Shown here: positions 7,632-16,060 of the stretch, piece by piece | Numbering within the stretch: the stretch's first letter is position 1 | Layout: every line of letters begins with the position of its first letter | Assembly: GCF_015351395.1 (NCBI RefSeq) | Contig: NZ_JADKPV010000001.1 | Coordinates: 992,001-1,056,000, forward strand | Length of the DNA stretch: 64,000 bases | From: Savagea serpentis | GTDB lineage: Bacteria > Bacillota > Bacilli > Bacillales_A > Planococcaceae | Direction: 5' to 3' | Program-made: the position numbers and the translations under genes | Notes under the pieces: generated by a model | What the model saw: the letters and a program-made list of their open reading frames with translations, nothing else | Databases searched by the model: none | Told to the model about the DNA's origin: nothing

Positions 7632-8683
7632 CAAATCGCTTCAATCGTCACATAAGGTGATGTCGTCAGGCGCAGTAAGGCTGCATATTCCAAGTGAAAA
7701 GCAATAACGGAACCGACATGAATGTCTTGTCTCGCATCCGTTACGTCTAAAACAGTATAGTCACTACACCAACCGACAATTTTTATGTTAGGATCGATCG
7801 GTTGAACCGCTTCAACCGCCACATCTTGTGCGCCAATATTGATAATCGCGCGCCTTCTAATCATTTCCGTCCCTTTTCTCTCACTTTGTTGGAAAGTACG
7901 GGTGCTACATGCTCCAGCAGGCGTATTTGGCTTCCATTCTACTTCAACTACTTCCGCCTGTAATTCAAACACATCTTGGCGCATATTCGACAGCTCTTTC
8001 CCGTAGGAAGCCTCCACTCCAAATAATAATGCCTCTCCTATTCGCAATTCTGTTACATAGGGTAAGTTCTCACCTCGCCACACTGTTTCGAGCACACTTG
8101 AACTTCCCCCAGAGTAAACATCATAACGACGCGGAAGATGTTGAACAACAGACGACCATTCCTCCATCTTCTCTTCATTCGGTACAACGCCTCCGAAACA
8201 GGTCACATTCATCCCTACACCCGCTACCTGTACGTGAGGAAGATGATCTAATTTCTTTAATAATGTAGTTGCTTTCTCTTGTAAGACACCTTCACGCCGG
8301 TCTCCTAATTCTAAAAAGACGAGAAGATGTTGAATTTTATTTTGGCGATGTGCTTCGATATTCAATGCTTCCGCTACTTCATACGAAGTCACGACAATTC
8401 GATCGGCTACTGCAACCGCTTCCGGAATTTCTCGTCTAGTCGGGATACGAATTAAGTCTCCTTGAATATGAGGATAACGCTCTTTCACTTTTTGAAGATG
8501 CTGCCATTTTGAATCGGCAATATGCCTCACTCCCGAGTGAATCAATGTTTCAATCATAGGTAAATGCGCACAAAAACCTTTCGTCACCGCAATCCAACGC
8601 AACCCTTGCCTCTGACAATACAAATCGAGTGTTTCGATATTTTGTTGTAACGCTCCTTTTTTCCAAAGTAATTTCGGATACAT
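7631..8683 (-). CDS. PLP-dependent alanine/ornithine racemase-like enzyme
   Basis: A 350-residue protein with an alanine-racemase-type N-terminal barrel. The likely PLP lysine is K35 in AVTKGFCAH, and the phosphate-binding and barrel motifs ELGDRREG, VGMNVTCFGG and YSGGSSSVLE follow. The pattern matches the alanine/ornithine racemase (Orr/YhfX-like) family, which lacks the full C-terminal domain arrangement of Alr. Start ATG 8683 lies 8 bases after GAGGTG; in-frame ATG 8689 and GTG 8692 are too close to it. There is no ornithine degradation gene nearby, so the true substrate stays open. Confidence 0.78.
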   Translation of the reverse strand: MYPKLLWKKGALQQNIETLDLYCQRQGLRWIAVTKGFCAHLPMIETLIHSGVRHIADSKWQHLQKVKERYPHIQGDLIRIPTRREIPEAVAVADRIVVTSYEVAEALNIEAHRQNKIQHLLVFLELGDRREGVLQEKATTLLKKLDHLPHVQVAGVGMNVTCFGGVVPNEEKMEEWSSVVQHLPRRYDVYSGGSSSVLETVWRGENLPYVTELRIGEALLFGVEASYGKELSNMRQDVFELQAEVVEVEWKPNTPAGACSTRTFQQSERKGTEMIRRRAIINIGAQDVAVEAVQPIDPNIKIVGWCSDYTVLDVTDARQDIHVGSVIAFHLEYAALLRLTTSPYVTIEAI

Positions 8684-8749
8684 CTTCATCACCTCGCTCT
8701 CCTTATTCCCTATCCTGAAATAAGCGAAACAGGGGAAACGACGGATTGT

Positions 8750-8974
8750 TTAAACGGTCACTTTCGATCTATGATTCATAACGAAGGCGAGGAAAAGAAG
8801 GGCGATAGGTAATAAACCGATATAGCGAATTGCAACAGGAAACCCTAAAAAATAATAGGAAAACGGTAAAAATAAAAGGGTACTAATGACGAGGTATTTC
8901 GGGGAACGACGAGATAAACCGTATGTTAATGTAGCGAGTGCTGCTATAATGGAACCGTACCAAAGGAATAACAT
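8750..8974 (-). CDS. Small membrane protein of unknown function
   Basis: A 74-residue protein with three hydrophobic segments (LWYGSIIAALATLTYGL, YLVISTLLFLPFSYYF and IGLLPIALLFLAFVM) and a basic C-terminus. Start ATG 8974 has AAAGGAG at 8 bases; an upstream in-frame start at 9019 lacks such a site. It stands just upstream of the racemase-like gene and could be co-transcribed with it (66-base gap). Confidence 0.65.
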   Translation of the reverse strand: MLFLWYGSIIAALATLTYGLSRRSPKYLVISTLLFLPFSYYFLGFPVAIRYIGLLPIALLFLAFVMNHRSKVTV

Positions 8975-9057
8975 TTTACATTCTCCTTTCTTTCTTTTAA
9001 TTATAGTATATTTTTCCATAAACTCAAAAACTTATGTCTATTTTAATATTTCCAGAT

Positions 9058-9102
9058 AAAAAAAGGTCTTTTCCATTCATATTGATGGAAAAGACCTCTT
9101 TT
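9058..9102. terminator. Terminator of the opuA operon
   Basis: Arms AGGTCTTTTCCAT and ATGGAAAAGACCT (13 bp, perfect) with A and T tracts on both sides. On the minus strand it follows opuAC. Confidence 0.9.
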
Positions 9103-9133
9103 ATTTCATCCCATTCATTAAGAATGGAGTCTA

Positions 9134-10054
9134 TTATTTTGCTTCTAAATCTTCAATTGAGTCGATGTCGACATATGTCGGAACGACTAAACCGATTTTT
9201 GCACCTGTTAAGTTCACGCCTACATTGTCAATGTCATCTTTGAACTGCTCGTATAAGTCACCATGTGTAGCTGGTAACCAAGCTGCGACCATTGCGTCCG
9301 CTTCGCCACCTGCAATTGCTTGCCACATGATTGCATTATCAAGCGGTGTTAATGTCACTGTGTAACCTAAGTCTTCTAACACTTTACCGACAACATTTGT
9401 CGATGAAATTTCAGAATCCCACTCGACATAAACGAGTTCGATTTCACCTGTTCCTTCTTCAACGCCTTCTGTCCAAGTAGCGACTTTTTCTTCATTCGCT
9501 TCTACCCAGTTCGTTGCTGCTTCTGCTGGTGAAGTTCCTTCTTCAATTTCAGCCATCACTGCTTCCATATCGTCTGTCGTCCATTCGAACTGCTCTAACA
9601 ATTTATAAGCATTTGGATTGTCATCTTTAAATCCTTTACGTGTCATCGTGTTGATCGTTTCCACGTCACCAAATACACCTTTTGGATCTTCTAAATATTT
9701 CAAGTCATATTTTGCGAATTTCCAGTGCGGTGTCCATCCTGTAACGATGATTGGCTCTTCGTTTTTCACTGCTTCTCCGAGCGCTGTTGCCATCGCACCA
9801 CTTGAAGATGCTTGAACGTTCCAACCTTCTAATTCGTATTCGTCCACTGCATTTTCAGCTGCTTTAAATACGCCGGCTCCTGGTTCAATTCCTGTAATTG
9901 TATAATTAACTGCTTCACTTACTGATGCAGTAGTTTCTGGCTTATCTGCATTATCTTCTTCTTTCTTTCCATCATCTGAACTACACCCTGCGATGACGAG
10001 TGATAGTGAGAGTCCTGCTACTAAACCGAAACGCTTTAATCCTGTTGTTAACAA
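9134..10054 (-). CDS. opuAC: Glycine betaine ABC transporter, substrate-binding lipoprotein
   Basis: The extracellular binding protein of the OpuA compatible-solute importer, about 306 residues. A short signal peptide ends in lipobox VIAGC. Two lobes typical of ProX/OpuAC type 2 binding proteins follow, with tryptophans (GWTPHWKF, EWTTDD, TNWVEAN) of the kind that cage betaine. I favour the TTG at 10054, which is 9 bases after AAAGGAG; the in-frame ATG at 10063 directly abuts that site. It is the last gene of opuAA-opuAB-opuAC, 54 bases or more after opuAB. Confidence 0.92.
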   Translation of the reverse strand: MLTTGLKRFGLVAGLSLSLVIAGCSSDDGKKEEDNADKPETTASVSEAVNYTITGIEPGAGVFKAAENAVDEYELEGWNVQASSSGAMATALGEAVKNEEPIIVTGWTPHWKFAKYDLKYLEDPKGVFGDVETINTMTRKGFKDDNPNAYKLLEQFEWTTDDMEAVMAEIEEGTSPAEAATNWVEANEEKVATWTEGVEEGTGEIELVYVEWDSEISSTNVVGKVLEDLGYTVTLTPLDNAIMWQAIAGGEADAMVAAWLPATHGDLYEQFKDDIDNVGVNLTGAKIGLVVPTYVDIDSIEDLEAK

Positions 10055-10107
10055 ATCATCCATCTCCTTTAAAATTTTATATGAAACTTTTCACGAATGA
10101 AAAGGAT

Positions 10108-10968
10108 TCATGACGCTTTTTTCTTACTTTTGTTGACATTTTGTGCAAGGCGATCGACAATAATCGCTAAAATAACGATACCGAGACCTGCTGCGAATCC
10201 TGGTCCGACTTGCGCACGTTGTAAGGCACTTAATACTTCACTTCCAAGACCTGGCGCACCGATCATACTTGCTGTGACGACCATTGATAGAGCGAGCATA
10301 ATCGTCTGATTCACTCCTGCCATCATCGTTGATTTCGCCATTGGCAATTCCACTTTGAACAATTTCTGTCCAGGAGTACTACCGAAAGCATCTGCTGCTT
10401 CTACTAATTCTGTCGACACTTGACGAATTCCTAAATTGGTCATACGCACTGTCGGCGGTGTTGCGAAAATAAGAGATGCGAACACTCCAGGCACCATTCC
10501 GATTCCGAAAAATGCAACGGCTGGAATTAAATAAACGAAGGCCGGCATCGTCTGCATAAAGTCTAAAACAGGTGTGATGATCGCTTCTGCTACTTTACTT
10601 TTCGCCATTAAAATACCGAGCGGAATCCCGATAACGACCGATAGTAAACTCGATACTAAAACGAGCGTAAATGTATCAATTAACTGACTCCAGAAACCTT
10701 GGTTATAAATGAGCCATAGTCCGAATACCGAGAATGTCGCTAAGCCGAATTTTTTACCCGTAATGAAAAATGCGAGTAAAGCGACGAGAATGATGACGAC
10801 GACAGGGGGAATAGCTTCCATCGCATCTGATAGGCCATTCAATGCTTCTTTTCCGTCTTTTTTCAAATAACCAAAAATACCTGAAAATGCATCTGTCATC
10901 CAATCAACGAAGTCTTTCGTTTTCTCCGCAATTGGAATACGAGGAGCGAAGTCTAAAATACTAGACAT
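10108..10968 (-). CDS. opuAB: Glycine betaine ABC transporter, permease
   Basis: A 286-residue membrane subunit of the OpuA importer, close to the B. subtilis length of 282. It has an N-terminal amphipathic stretch, about six to eight membrane segments, and the EAA-type loop EAADAFGSTPGQKLFKVELP that docks on the ATPase. Its start overlaps the end of opuAA by 8 bases, so expression is coupled. Confidence 0.94.
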   Translation of the reverse strand: MSSILDFAPRIPIAEKTKDFVDWMTDAFSGIFGYLKKDGKEALNGLSDAMEAIPPVVVIILVALLAFFITGKKFGLATFSVFGLWLIYNQGFWSQLIDTFTLVLVSSLLSVVIGIPLGILMAKSKVAEAIITPVLDFMQTMPAFVYLIPAVAFFGIGMVPGVFASLIFATPPTVRMTNLGIRQVSTELVEAADAFGSTPGQKLFKVELPMAKSTMMAGVNQTIMLALSMVVTASMIGAPGLGSEVLSALQRAQVGPGFAAGLGIVILAIIVDRLAQNVNKSKKKAS

Positions 10969-12157
10969 TCATATTCACCTCTCCTTCTTCAGACAATGCA
11001 GCGATGACAGCGCCTCTAACGAGCACGCCTAATAAACGCCCATCTTCCGTCACTGCAATCGGCAAGGGGGAATCGTGAATAACGTTAAATATATCACTCA
11101 TCGGTAAATCTTTATCGACTGTCGGGATGTCTGTAATGAGCACATCGCGTAATTGTTTTTGTTCTTTAATTGCTTTGCTTGCGGCATCTGCTGTTACATA
11201 GCCGACGAGATTTCGTTTGCTATCGACGACGTAAACACCTGAAATGGCTTCTTCACGCATGCGTTCTAGCGCCACCCGCGGTCCGTGATTATCGATATTA
11301 ATCATTTCAGGACGATTCATAATATGTTGAGCCGTCAATACTTTCGAACGATCGACGTCTTCTACGAATTTTTCGACATAAGCGTTTGCCGGATTCATTA
11401 AGATCTCTTCGGGAGTACCGATTTGAACAATCACTCCGTCGCGCATTAAAGCAATGCGGTCTCCTATACGAAGAGCCTCATCTAAATCATGCGTGATGAA
11501 CAAAATTGTACGAGCCATTTGCGCTTGTAAATCGACGAGTTCATCTTGCATATCTTTACGGATGAGAGGATCTAAAGCCGAGAATGCTTCGTCCATCAAG
11601 AGAACATCCGGATCATTTGCTAAAGCACGCGCTAAACCAACACGCTGTTGCATCCCTCCTGATAATTGATCAGGGTATTGATGCATATAACTGCCAAGCC
11701 CTACAAGTTCCAAAGCCTCTTGCGCTTTTTTTTCACGTTCTGCTTTTGATACTTTTTGCACTTCCAAACCGAACGCTGCGTTCTCGAGCACCGTTCGATG
11801 CGGAAAGAGCGCGAAACTTTGGAATACCATTCCTAACTTTTTGCGTCGAATGTCACGCAATGTCGCTTTATCCGCTTTTGCTAAGTCTTGATCACCGATA
11901 ATGATACTGCCTTCTGTCGGTTCAATAAGTCGGTTAATTAAACGAATGAGTGTCGACTTACCACTACCAGAAAGCCCCATAATGACAAAAATTTCACCAG
12001 GATACACTTCAAAATTCGCTCGATTGACACCGACTGTATCTCCTGTTTCTTTTAAAATTTGTTCTTTCGTCTTTCCCTCCTCTAATAGTTGGACACTCTG
12101 TTTAATCCGTGTCCCGAAAACCTTCGAAAGATTTTCGACTTTTATAATTGGTTCCAC
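10961..12157 (-). CDS. opuAA: Glycine betaine ABC transporter, ATPase with CBS domains
   Basis: The roughly 400-residue ATP-hydrolysing subunit. It carries Walker A GLSGSGKST near residue 62, the signature LSGGMQQR, Walker B LLMDEAFSALD and the switch His in FITHDLDEA. The C-terminal third (about 280-390) is a pair of CBS domains, which in OpuA proteins sense ionic strength. I favour the GTG at 12157 (8 bases after GGAG); ATG 12163 lies only 2 bases from that site and is the alternative. First gene of the operon, with a good promoter upstream. Confidence 0.93.
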   Translation of the reverse strand: MEPIIKVENLSKVFGTRIKQSVQLLEEGKTKEQILKETGDTVGVNRANFEVYPGEIFVIMGLSGSGKSTLIRLINRLIEPTEGSIIIGDQDLAKADKATLRDIRRKKLGMVFQSFALFPHRTVLENAAFGLEVQKVSKAEREKKAQEALELVGLGSYMHQYPDQLSGGMQQRVGLARALANDPDVLLMDEAFSALDPLIRKDMQDELVDLQAQMARTILFITHDLDEALRIGDRIALMRDGVIVQIGTPEEILMNPANAYVEKFVEDVDRSKVLTAQHIMNRPEMINIDNHGPRVALERMREEAISGVYVVDSKRNLVGYVTADAASKAIKEQKQLRDVLITDIPTVDKDLPMSDIFNVIHDSPLPIAVTEDGRLLGVLVRGAVIAALSEEGEVNMNV

Positions 12158-12211
12158 ATACATCACTCCGAAAATATTTGATTTTTTTATTAAGTTTCAG
12201 TCTGATTAGCC

Positions 12212-12240
12212 ATGTTATACGAAAGAAATTGAGTTGTCAA
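12212..12240 (-). promoter_or_regulatory. SigA-type promoter of opuA
   Basis: Minus-strand -35 TTGACA (12235-12240) and -10 TAACAT at 17 bases (or TATAAC at 15). It lies about 55 bases ahead of opuAA. Confidence 0.65.
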
Positions 12241-12324
12241 ATGCTTAAACTTCAACTTTTGCAATAAAAAACACCGCCATCACTTAATATACCCCCTTCC
12301 TTTTCCATCAAACATCTATTTGAC

Positions 12325-12361
12325 GAAAAAATAAAAAGGGCTTTTTTCTTTTTATTTTTTC
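12325..12361. repeat. Perfect 14-bp inverted repeat (A/T-rich)
   Basis: Arms GAAAAAATAAAAAG and CTTTTTATTTTTTC are exact complements around a 9-base loop. The lack of G/C in the stem makes it a weak terminator candidate. Confidence 0.6.
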
Positions 12362-12368
12362 ACATACA

Positions 12369-12410
12369 TCCTTCATTACTTTGTCGATGAACCCACAAAG
12401 TAATGAAGGA
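12369..12410. repeat. Perfect 15-bp inverted repeat
   Basis: Arms TCCTTCATTACTTTG and CAAAGTAATGAAGGA around a 12-base loop. It has no T run on either side, so it is not a standard terminator. It could be an operator or an RNA element of the upstream part of the opuA region. Confidence 0.65.
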
Positions 12411-12425
12411 AAATAAAAATAATAA

Positions 12426-12469
12426 AAAAGTATATTAGATCAACTCATTCGCTGATCCAATATACTTTT
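12426..12469 (-). terminator. Terminator of the small Cys-rich gene
   Basis: Minus-strand arms AAAAGTATATTGGATC and GATCTAATATACTTTT (one G-U pair), then a T-rich tail. It begins directly at the stop of the 12470-12685 gene. Confidence 0.85.
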
Positions 12470-12685
12470 CTATCCTTGATGACAAGATGGACAACAGTGC
12501 CAACACCCATCAAAATTGTCTTGATTTGTTTGAATTTTCACTTGTTCGAGTGCATCTAAACAATGCAAATGATACCCTTCGATCGCTCGCTGATTTTCCG
12601 CAGCAGGTAAATGTTTGCAGTTTAAATGATGAATTTCATGCATCCCTTTATCATCGACATTTCGATTGTATAAGTAGTTGAACAC
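12470..12685 (-). CDS. Small Cys/His-rich protein of unknown function
   Basis: A 71-residue protein, starting at GTG, with a conserved look: MFNYLYNRNVDDKGMHEIH at the front and DGCWHCCPSCHQG at the end. Cys24 plus the C-terminal CWHCC..C cluster and several His residues suggest metal (zinc) binding. I believe similar small proteins occur in other Bacillales, but no function is known to me. It lies 18 bases downstream of a lipoprotein gene and ends in a strong terminator, so the two may be co-transcribed. Confidence 0.7.
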   Translation of the reverse strand: MFNYLYNRNVDDKGMHEIHHLNCKHLPAAENQRAIEGYHLHCLDALEQVKIQTNQDNFDGCWHCCPSCHQG

Positions 12686-12703
12686 ACCTCTCCACCTCCA
12701 TAC

Positions 12704-13135
12704 TTACGAGCGTTCTTTCATTTTGTCTTCAATTCGTGTCATTGGAAATGTTCGCTTTCCTAAAGAATCTGTCATATGCTCTGCATAATGAAGCATAATC
12801 GTATGATTCAGTTCTTCAAAGTGAACCGAAAAACGCTCCCACCCTTCCGAATACGTTAGGAACACTTCACTCATACTACTATAAAACGTCTGGGCTAATG
12901 TCTCTTGTGATAAATTCCCAAAAGGTGCGAGTGAAACATCAAGATGAATTGTTCCATTCTCAAGCTCCGCTTTTTGTAAAACATCACCTTCTCCTAACCC
13001 ATATGTTTGAACGAGTTCAGGGACTAAATCAGCAGTTAAAGTGCCTTGCTCATTCGGCGCACTTTCCACTTCACTATTACATGCTGCGAGCACGAATAAC
13101 AAGCTGACTAACATGCTGAACCAAAGCTTCCTCAT
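12704..13135 (-). CDS. Lipoprotein of unknown function
   Basis: A 143-residue exported protein. Signal peptide MRKLWFSMLVSLLFVLAAC with lipobox LAAC (Cys19). The mature part is a small acidic domain with no motif I recognise. Expressed ahead of the Cys-rich small gene. Confidence 0.75.
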   Translation of the reverse strand: MRKLWFSMLVSLLFVLAACNSEVESAPNEQGTLTADLVPELVQTYGLGEGDVLQKAELENGTIHLDVSLAPFGNLSQETLAQTFYSSMSEVFLTYSEGWERFSVHFEELNHTIMLHYAEHMTDSLGKRTFPMTRIEDKMKERS

Positions 13136-13216
13136 TCAATTCCTCCTCTACTTCATATATCGTTCACTAGCGTATCACATTTTTCTTACAGCGACATCCG
13201 TTTTCACCGTTCTGTC

Positions 13217-14206
13217 CTAATTTTCTTCGGAACGAATATAACGTGTTTTCGCTGTTTCTGGATAATCTTCTCGAATCCACGCATGGCCATACAATTCTTC
13301 GGACGGTACTAAAAAATAATCGTAATGCACTTTTCCAGGTTGATTCGGAATAGGATCATCCCATGTGACATCGACATAATAATACGCCCCGTCCACTTTC
13401 ACCATATTCCAAGCATGCAACACATCATCGCCATAACCTGTCACATAGTAATTCTCAATCCCCACTTCATCTAAGAGCATAGCGAATGTACGCGCATATC
13501 CTTCACAAACAGCTATGCCGTCTCTCAACAAACCATATGCCGTATGCCCCGCTTCAAGTGTTTCGCATCCTTCTTCGCCACAACTTTCAAACAAGTCTAC
13601 GTCGTAAGCCGCTTGCAACACAATATAATCATGAATCGCCTTTACTCGTTCATATTCATCAAAATGTGGCTCGATAGTCTCAGACACAATCTGCTTCACC
13701 CTCGCTTGAACGAACGCCCGTTGTTTAGCAATTTCTTCTAGTGAGTACCGATACGTAAAATAAACATCTCCACTCGCGCCTCGATATTCAGCTTGCCATG
13801 AAACAACATATGTATCGATACGACTATTTTTGGCAATCGCTTCAATCATTTGATTTAAATCTTCAGGATGAATTTCCGTTAAAGAAAATGCATAATGTGG
13901 AGCACTAGTATAAAGTGCATGACGCACTTCTTCATACACTTTCGGAAACAAAGTGCGCCATTGTTTTTCTGTTTCAGTAATAAAATCATCTGTCGGCAGT
14001 TTCTCGAAATTGACAGCATTTGAATGAGGAGCGGGTTGTCTTTTTAATTGTTTTTGTGGGACTTCTTCCACGATAATTGGACGTTCGGACGTTTTTTCTT
14101 CTACTTGTACTTGTTGTTCGATCAATGACTCTTGCTCTTGATCATTCGTCGGTACACACATCGTTAATAATGCGACGAATGGCATAATGTAAGTGAATTG
14201 TTTCAT
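13217..14206 (-). CDS. Secreted transglutaminase-like protein
   Basis: A 329-residue protein with an N-terminal export signal (MKQFTYIMPFVALLTMC). The lipobox-like LTMC has an unusual Met before Cys17, so lipidation is uncertain. After a linker (20-65) comes a domain ending in a transglutaminase/protease core: Cys234 in AVCEGYART, His264 in VLHAWNMV and Asp279 in YVDVTWDD form the expected triad. An extra Cys pair (209, 214) precedes it. Related Bacillales proteins are surface-located; substrate unknown. Single gene. Confidence 0.82.
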   Translation of the reverse strand: MKQFTYIMPFVALLTMCVPTNDQEQESLIEQQVQVEEKTSERPIIVEEVPQKQLKRQPAPHSNAVNFEKLPTDDFITETEKQWRTLFPKVYEEVRHALYTSAPHYAFSLTEIHPEDLNQMIEAIAKNSRIDTYVVSWQAEYRGASGDVYFTYRYSLEEIAKQRAFVQARVKQIVSETIEPHFDEYERVKAIHDYIVLQAAYDVDLFESCGEEGCETLEAGHTAYGLLRDGIAVCEGYARTFAMLLDEVGIENYYVTGYGDDVLHAWNMVKVDGAYYYVDVTWDDPIPNQPGKVHYDYFLVPSEELYGHAWIREDYPETAKTRYIRSEEN

Positions 14207-14267
14207 CCATATCCCTCCATTATTCTCGTATACGTTTCATGTATCATTGTGTTTCATCATAACGCAT

Positions 14268-14313
14268 AAAAAGCTAATGTTTCTTTAAAATAAAAGAAAC
14301 ATTAGCTTTTTTG
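14268..14313. terminator. Terminator (bidirectional form) of the MFS gene
   Basis: Arms AAAAGCTAATGTTTCTTT and AAAGAAACATTAGCTTTT around a short A/T loop, with A and T tails. It lies directly after the MFS transporter stop on the minus strand. Confidence 0.92.
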
Positions 14314-15489
14314 TTACAATGTCGCCTCTTTCGGTTGACGCCAAAACAGTGTGATGACGACACAAAGCAATAATACGACCGCGCTAAAATGATACGGAGC
14401 ATCAATATTGCGCTCAAACAAAATACCACCGACAATCGGGCCGAAAACATTCGCTAAAGAAGTGAAAAAGGAGTTCATACCACCGACGAATCCTTGATCT
14501 TTCCCCGCAATACGTGATAAATACGTCGTTACGGCTGGTCGAATAAGGTCAAAACCGATGAAGACGGTGAATGTCACTGCCATAATTGCCCAGTAATGAT
14601 TGACAACAGTCATCATATAGACAAGTATTGCCGAGAAGAAAAGCGAACCTCGAATGACGCCAATTTCTCCGAAGCGCTTTGTGAGCGGAGCGAATAGCCA
14701 CACTTGGAAAATCGCACCAAAAATTGCGCCCCCTGTGATCGCAATCGCAATATCATACGGTTCGAATCCAAATTTATGATCCGTATATAAGCTAAAGAAT
14801 GACTCAAAAGCAGCTAAACCGAAAGATGACACGACAATAACTAAGAAAGCGATAAAGAACATCGGAATGAAAATCTTTTTGAATCCACTCATATTTTCCA
14901 TAGGGCCTGATTCTTCGATTTCTACTTTTTGTCGCTCTGGCTCTTTCAATAATAAAATCGATAAAATCGCCGCAACGACTCCAAGAACTGCCGCTGAATA
15001 AAACGGTACGCGCGAGCCGATCATCGCGAGCATTCCACCGATTCCGGGACCGATGATGAAACCTGTACTGATGGATGCAGACATTAAACCGAGCGCTTTC
15101 GCACGCGTTTCCATCGTCGTAATATCTGCGATAAATGCAGTGACCGCAGGCATGATAAATGCCGCGCTCACTCCCCCTAAAATGCGTGAAATAAAGAGTA
15201 CTTCAATCGTTTTTCCCATACCGAATAATAGTTCTGAGAATCCGAAAATAAATAATCCGAGAACAATCATTATTTTTCGTCCATATTTATCGACAGCCTT
15301 CCCTGCGAAAGGCGAAAAAATCAATTGAGTTAAAGCAAACGATGCTGTTAAATAGCCGATGACTTTTCCACTCACTTGCAACTCATTCATAATCGTTGGA
15401 AGAACCGGTATCACAAGCCCGATCCCTAAAAATGCAATGAATAAATTACCGAGTAAAATCCACAACATCGTCTTCGTATTTTTGTCCAT
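14314..15489 (-). CDS. MFS multidrug efflux transporter (Bmr/NorA family)
   Basis: A 391-residue, 12-helix major facilitator drug:H+ antiporter, near the 389 residues of B. subtilis Bmr. Shared blocks include NLFIAFLGIGLVIPVLPTIM, the motif A loop GKAVDKYGRKIMIVLG, and the antiporter motif C ISTGFIIGPGIGGML. The family exports hydrophobic cations, fluoroquinolones and dyes. ATG 15489 follows GGAGG. No regulator of the BmrR type is adjacent. Confidence 0.9.
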   Translation of the reverse strand: MDKNTKTMLWILLGNLFIAFLGIGLVIPVLPTIMNELQVSGKVIGYLTASFALTQLIFSPFAGKAVDKYGRKIMIVLGLFIFGFSELLFGMGKTIEVLFISRILGGVSAAFIMPAVTAFIADITTMETRAKALGLMSASISTGFIIGPGIGGMLAMIGSRVPFYSAAVLGVVAAILSILLLKEPERQKVEIEESGPMENMSGFKKIFIPMFFIAFLVIVVSSFGLAAFESFFSLYTDHKFGFEPYDIAIAITGGAIFGAIFQVWLFAPLTKRFGEIGVIRGSLFFSAILVYMMTVVNHYWAIMAVTFTVFIGFDLIRPAVTTYLSRIAGKDQGFVGGMNSFFTSLANVFGPIVGGILFERNIDAPYHFSAVVLLLCVVITLFWRQPKEATL

Positions 15490-15579
15490 ATAAAACCTCC
15501 ATCTAAAAACCAATAAGTATAGATTAAACGATATAGTAACGACATAGTCAACCTTTTTTTCTCGATTTTTCGGAAAAAT

Positions 15580-15623
15580 AAAAAAGCCGAATGCAAAGTG
15601 CTTTGACAGCGCATTCGACTTTC
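15580..15623. terminator. Terminator of the 15635 lipoprotein gene
   Basis: Stem AAAGCCGAATGC with GCGCATTCGACTTT, flanked by A and T tracts. It lies directly after the stop of the lipoprotein gene on the minus strand. Confidence 0.8.
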
Positions 15624-15634
15624 TATTTTCTAGC

Positions 15635-16042
15635 TTACTCTCGCGTTAAAATAATTAAATCTTCAGCATTCGCTTGTGGCGGTAATGACTTTGTTGTAAT
15701 GCCATTGTAATGAATTTCTACTTTGTCATTTTCTTTTAAATGTGTCACTTTATCCGCTTCGATTTCATCCATATGGAAAACAATTTCAGATCCTTCCGCC
15801 ATGTCAGGCCCTTTTACCGTTTCCGTCACTTCTACTGTCACGTCCGCCCCATCGATCGCTTTGACGATTCCTTGAACACCAGCTTCATTTTTCATTTGTC
15901 CTTCCACCTTCTCAACATTTTCTTTTGAATCTTCTACAATATTGTCTCCTGCTTCTTCCACGCTTTCTTTCGTTTCTTCACTACAAGCGGCAAGACTGAA
16001 TGCGAGCATCGCAACAGCGCCCCATTTCATCATCTGATTCAT
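15635..16042 (-). CDS. Lipoprotein of unknown function
   Basis: A 135-residue exported protein. Signal MNQMMKWGAVAMLAFSLAAC ends in lipobox LAAC (Cys20). A Glu/Lys-rich tether (21-55) leads to a small beta domain (VQGIVKAIDGADVTVEVTE) that resembles an OB-like or DUF-type fold; I do not assign a function. It lies 18 bases downstream of the GlmS-like gene and probably shares its transcript. Confidence 0.72.
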   Translation of the reverse strand: MNQMMKWGAVAMLAFSLAACSEETKESVEEAGDNIVEDSKENVEKVEGQMKNEAGVQGIVKAIDGADVTVEVTETVKGPDMAEGSEIVFHMDEIEADKVTHLKENDKVEIHYNGITTKSLPPQANAEDLIILTRE

Positions 16043-16060
16043 ATTAAATCCTCTCCTCTT

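Larger units (their letters stand above)
12167..12469. other. Non-coding interval with three inverted repeats
   Basis: About 300 bases between opuAA and the small Cys-rich gene. Besides the opuA promoter it holds three consecutive hairpin-forming repeats (12325-12361, 12369-12410, 12426-12469). I see no coding potential. The stretch is very A/T rich. Confidence 0.6.
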
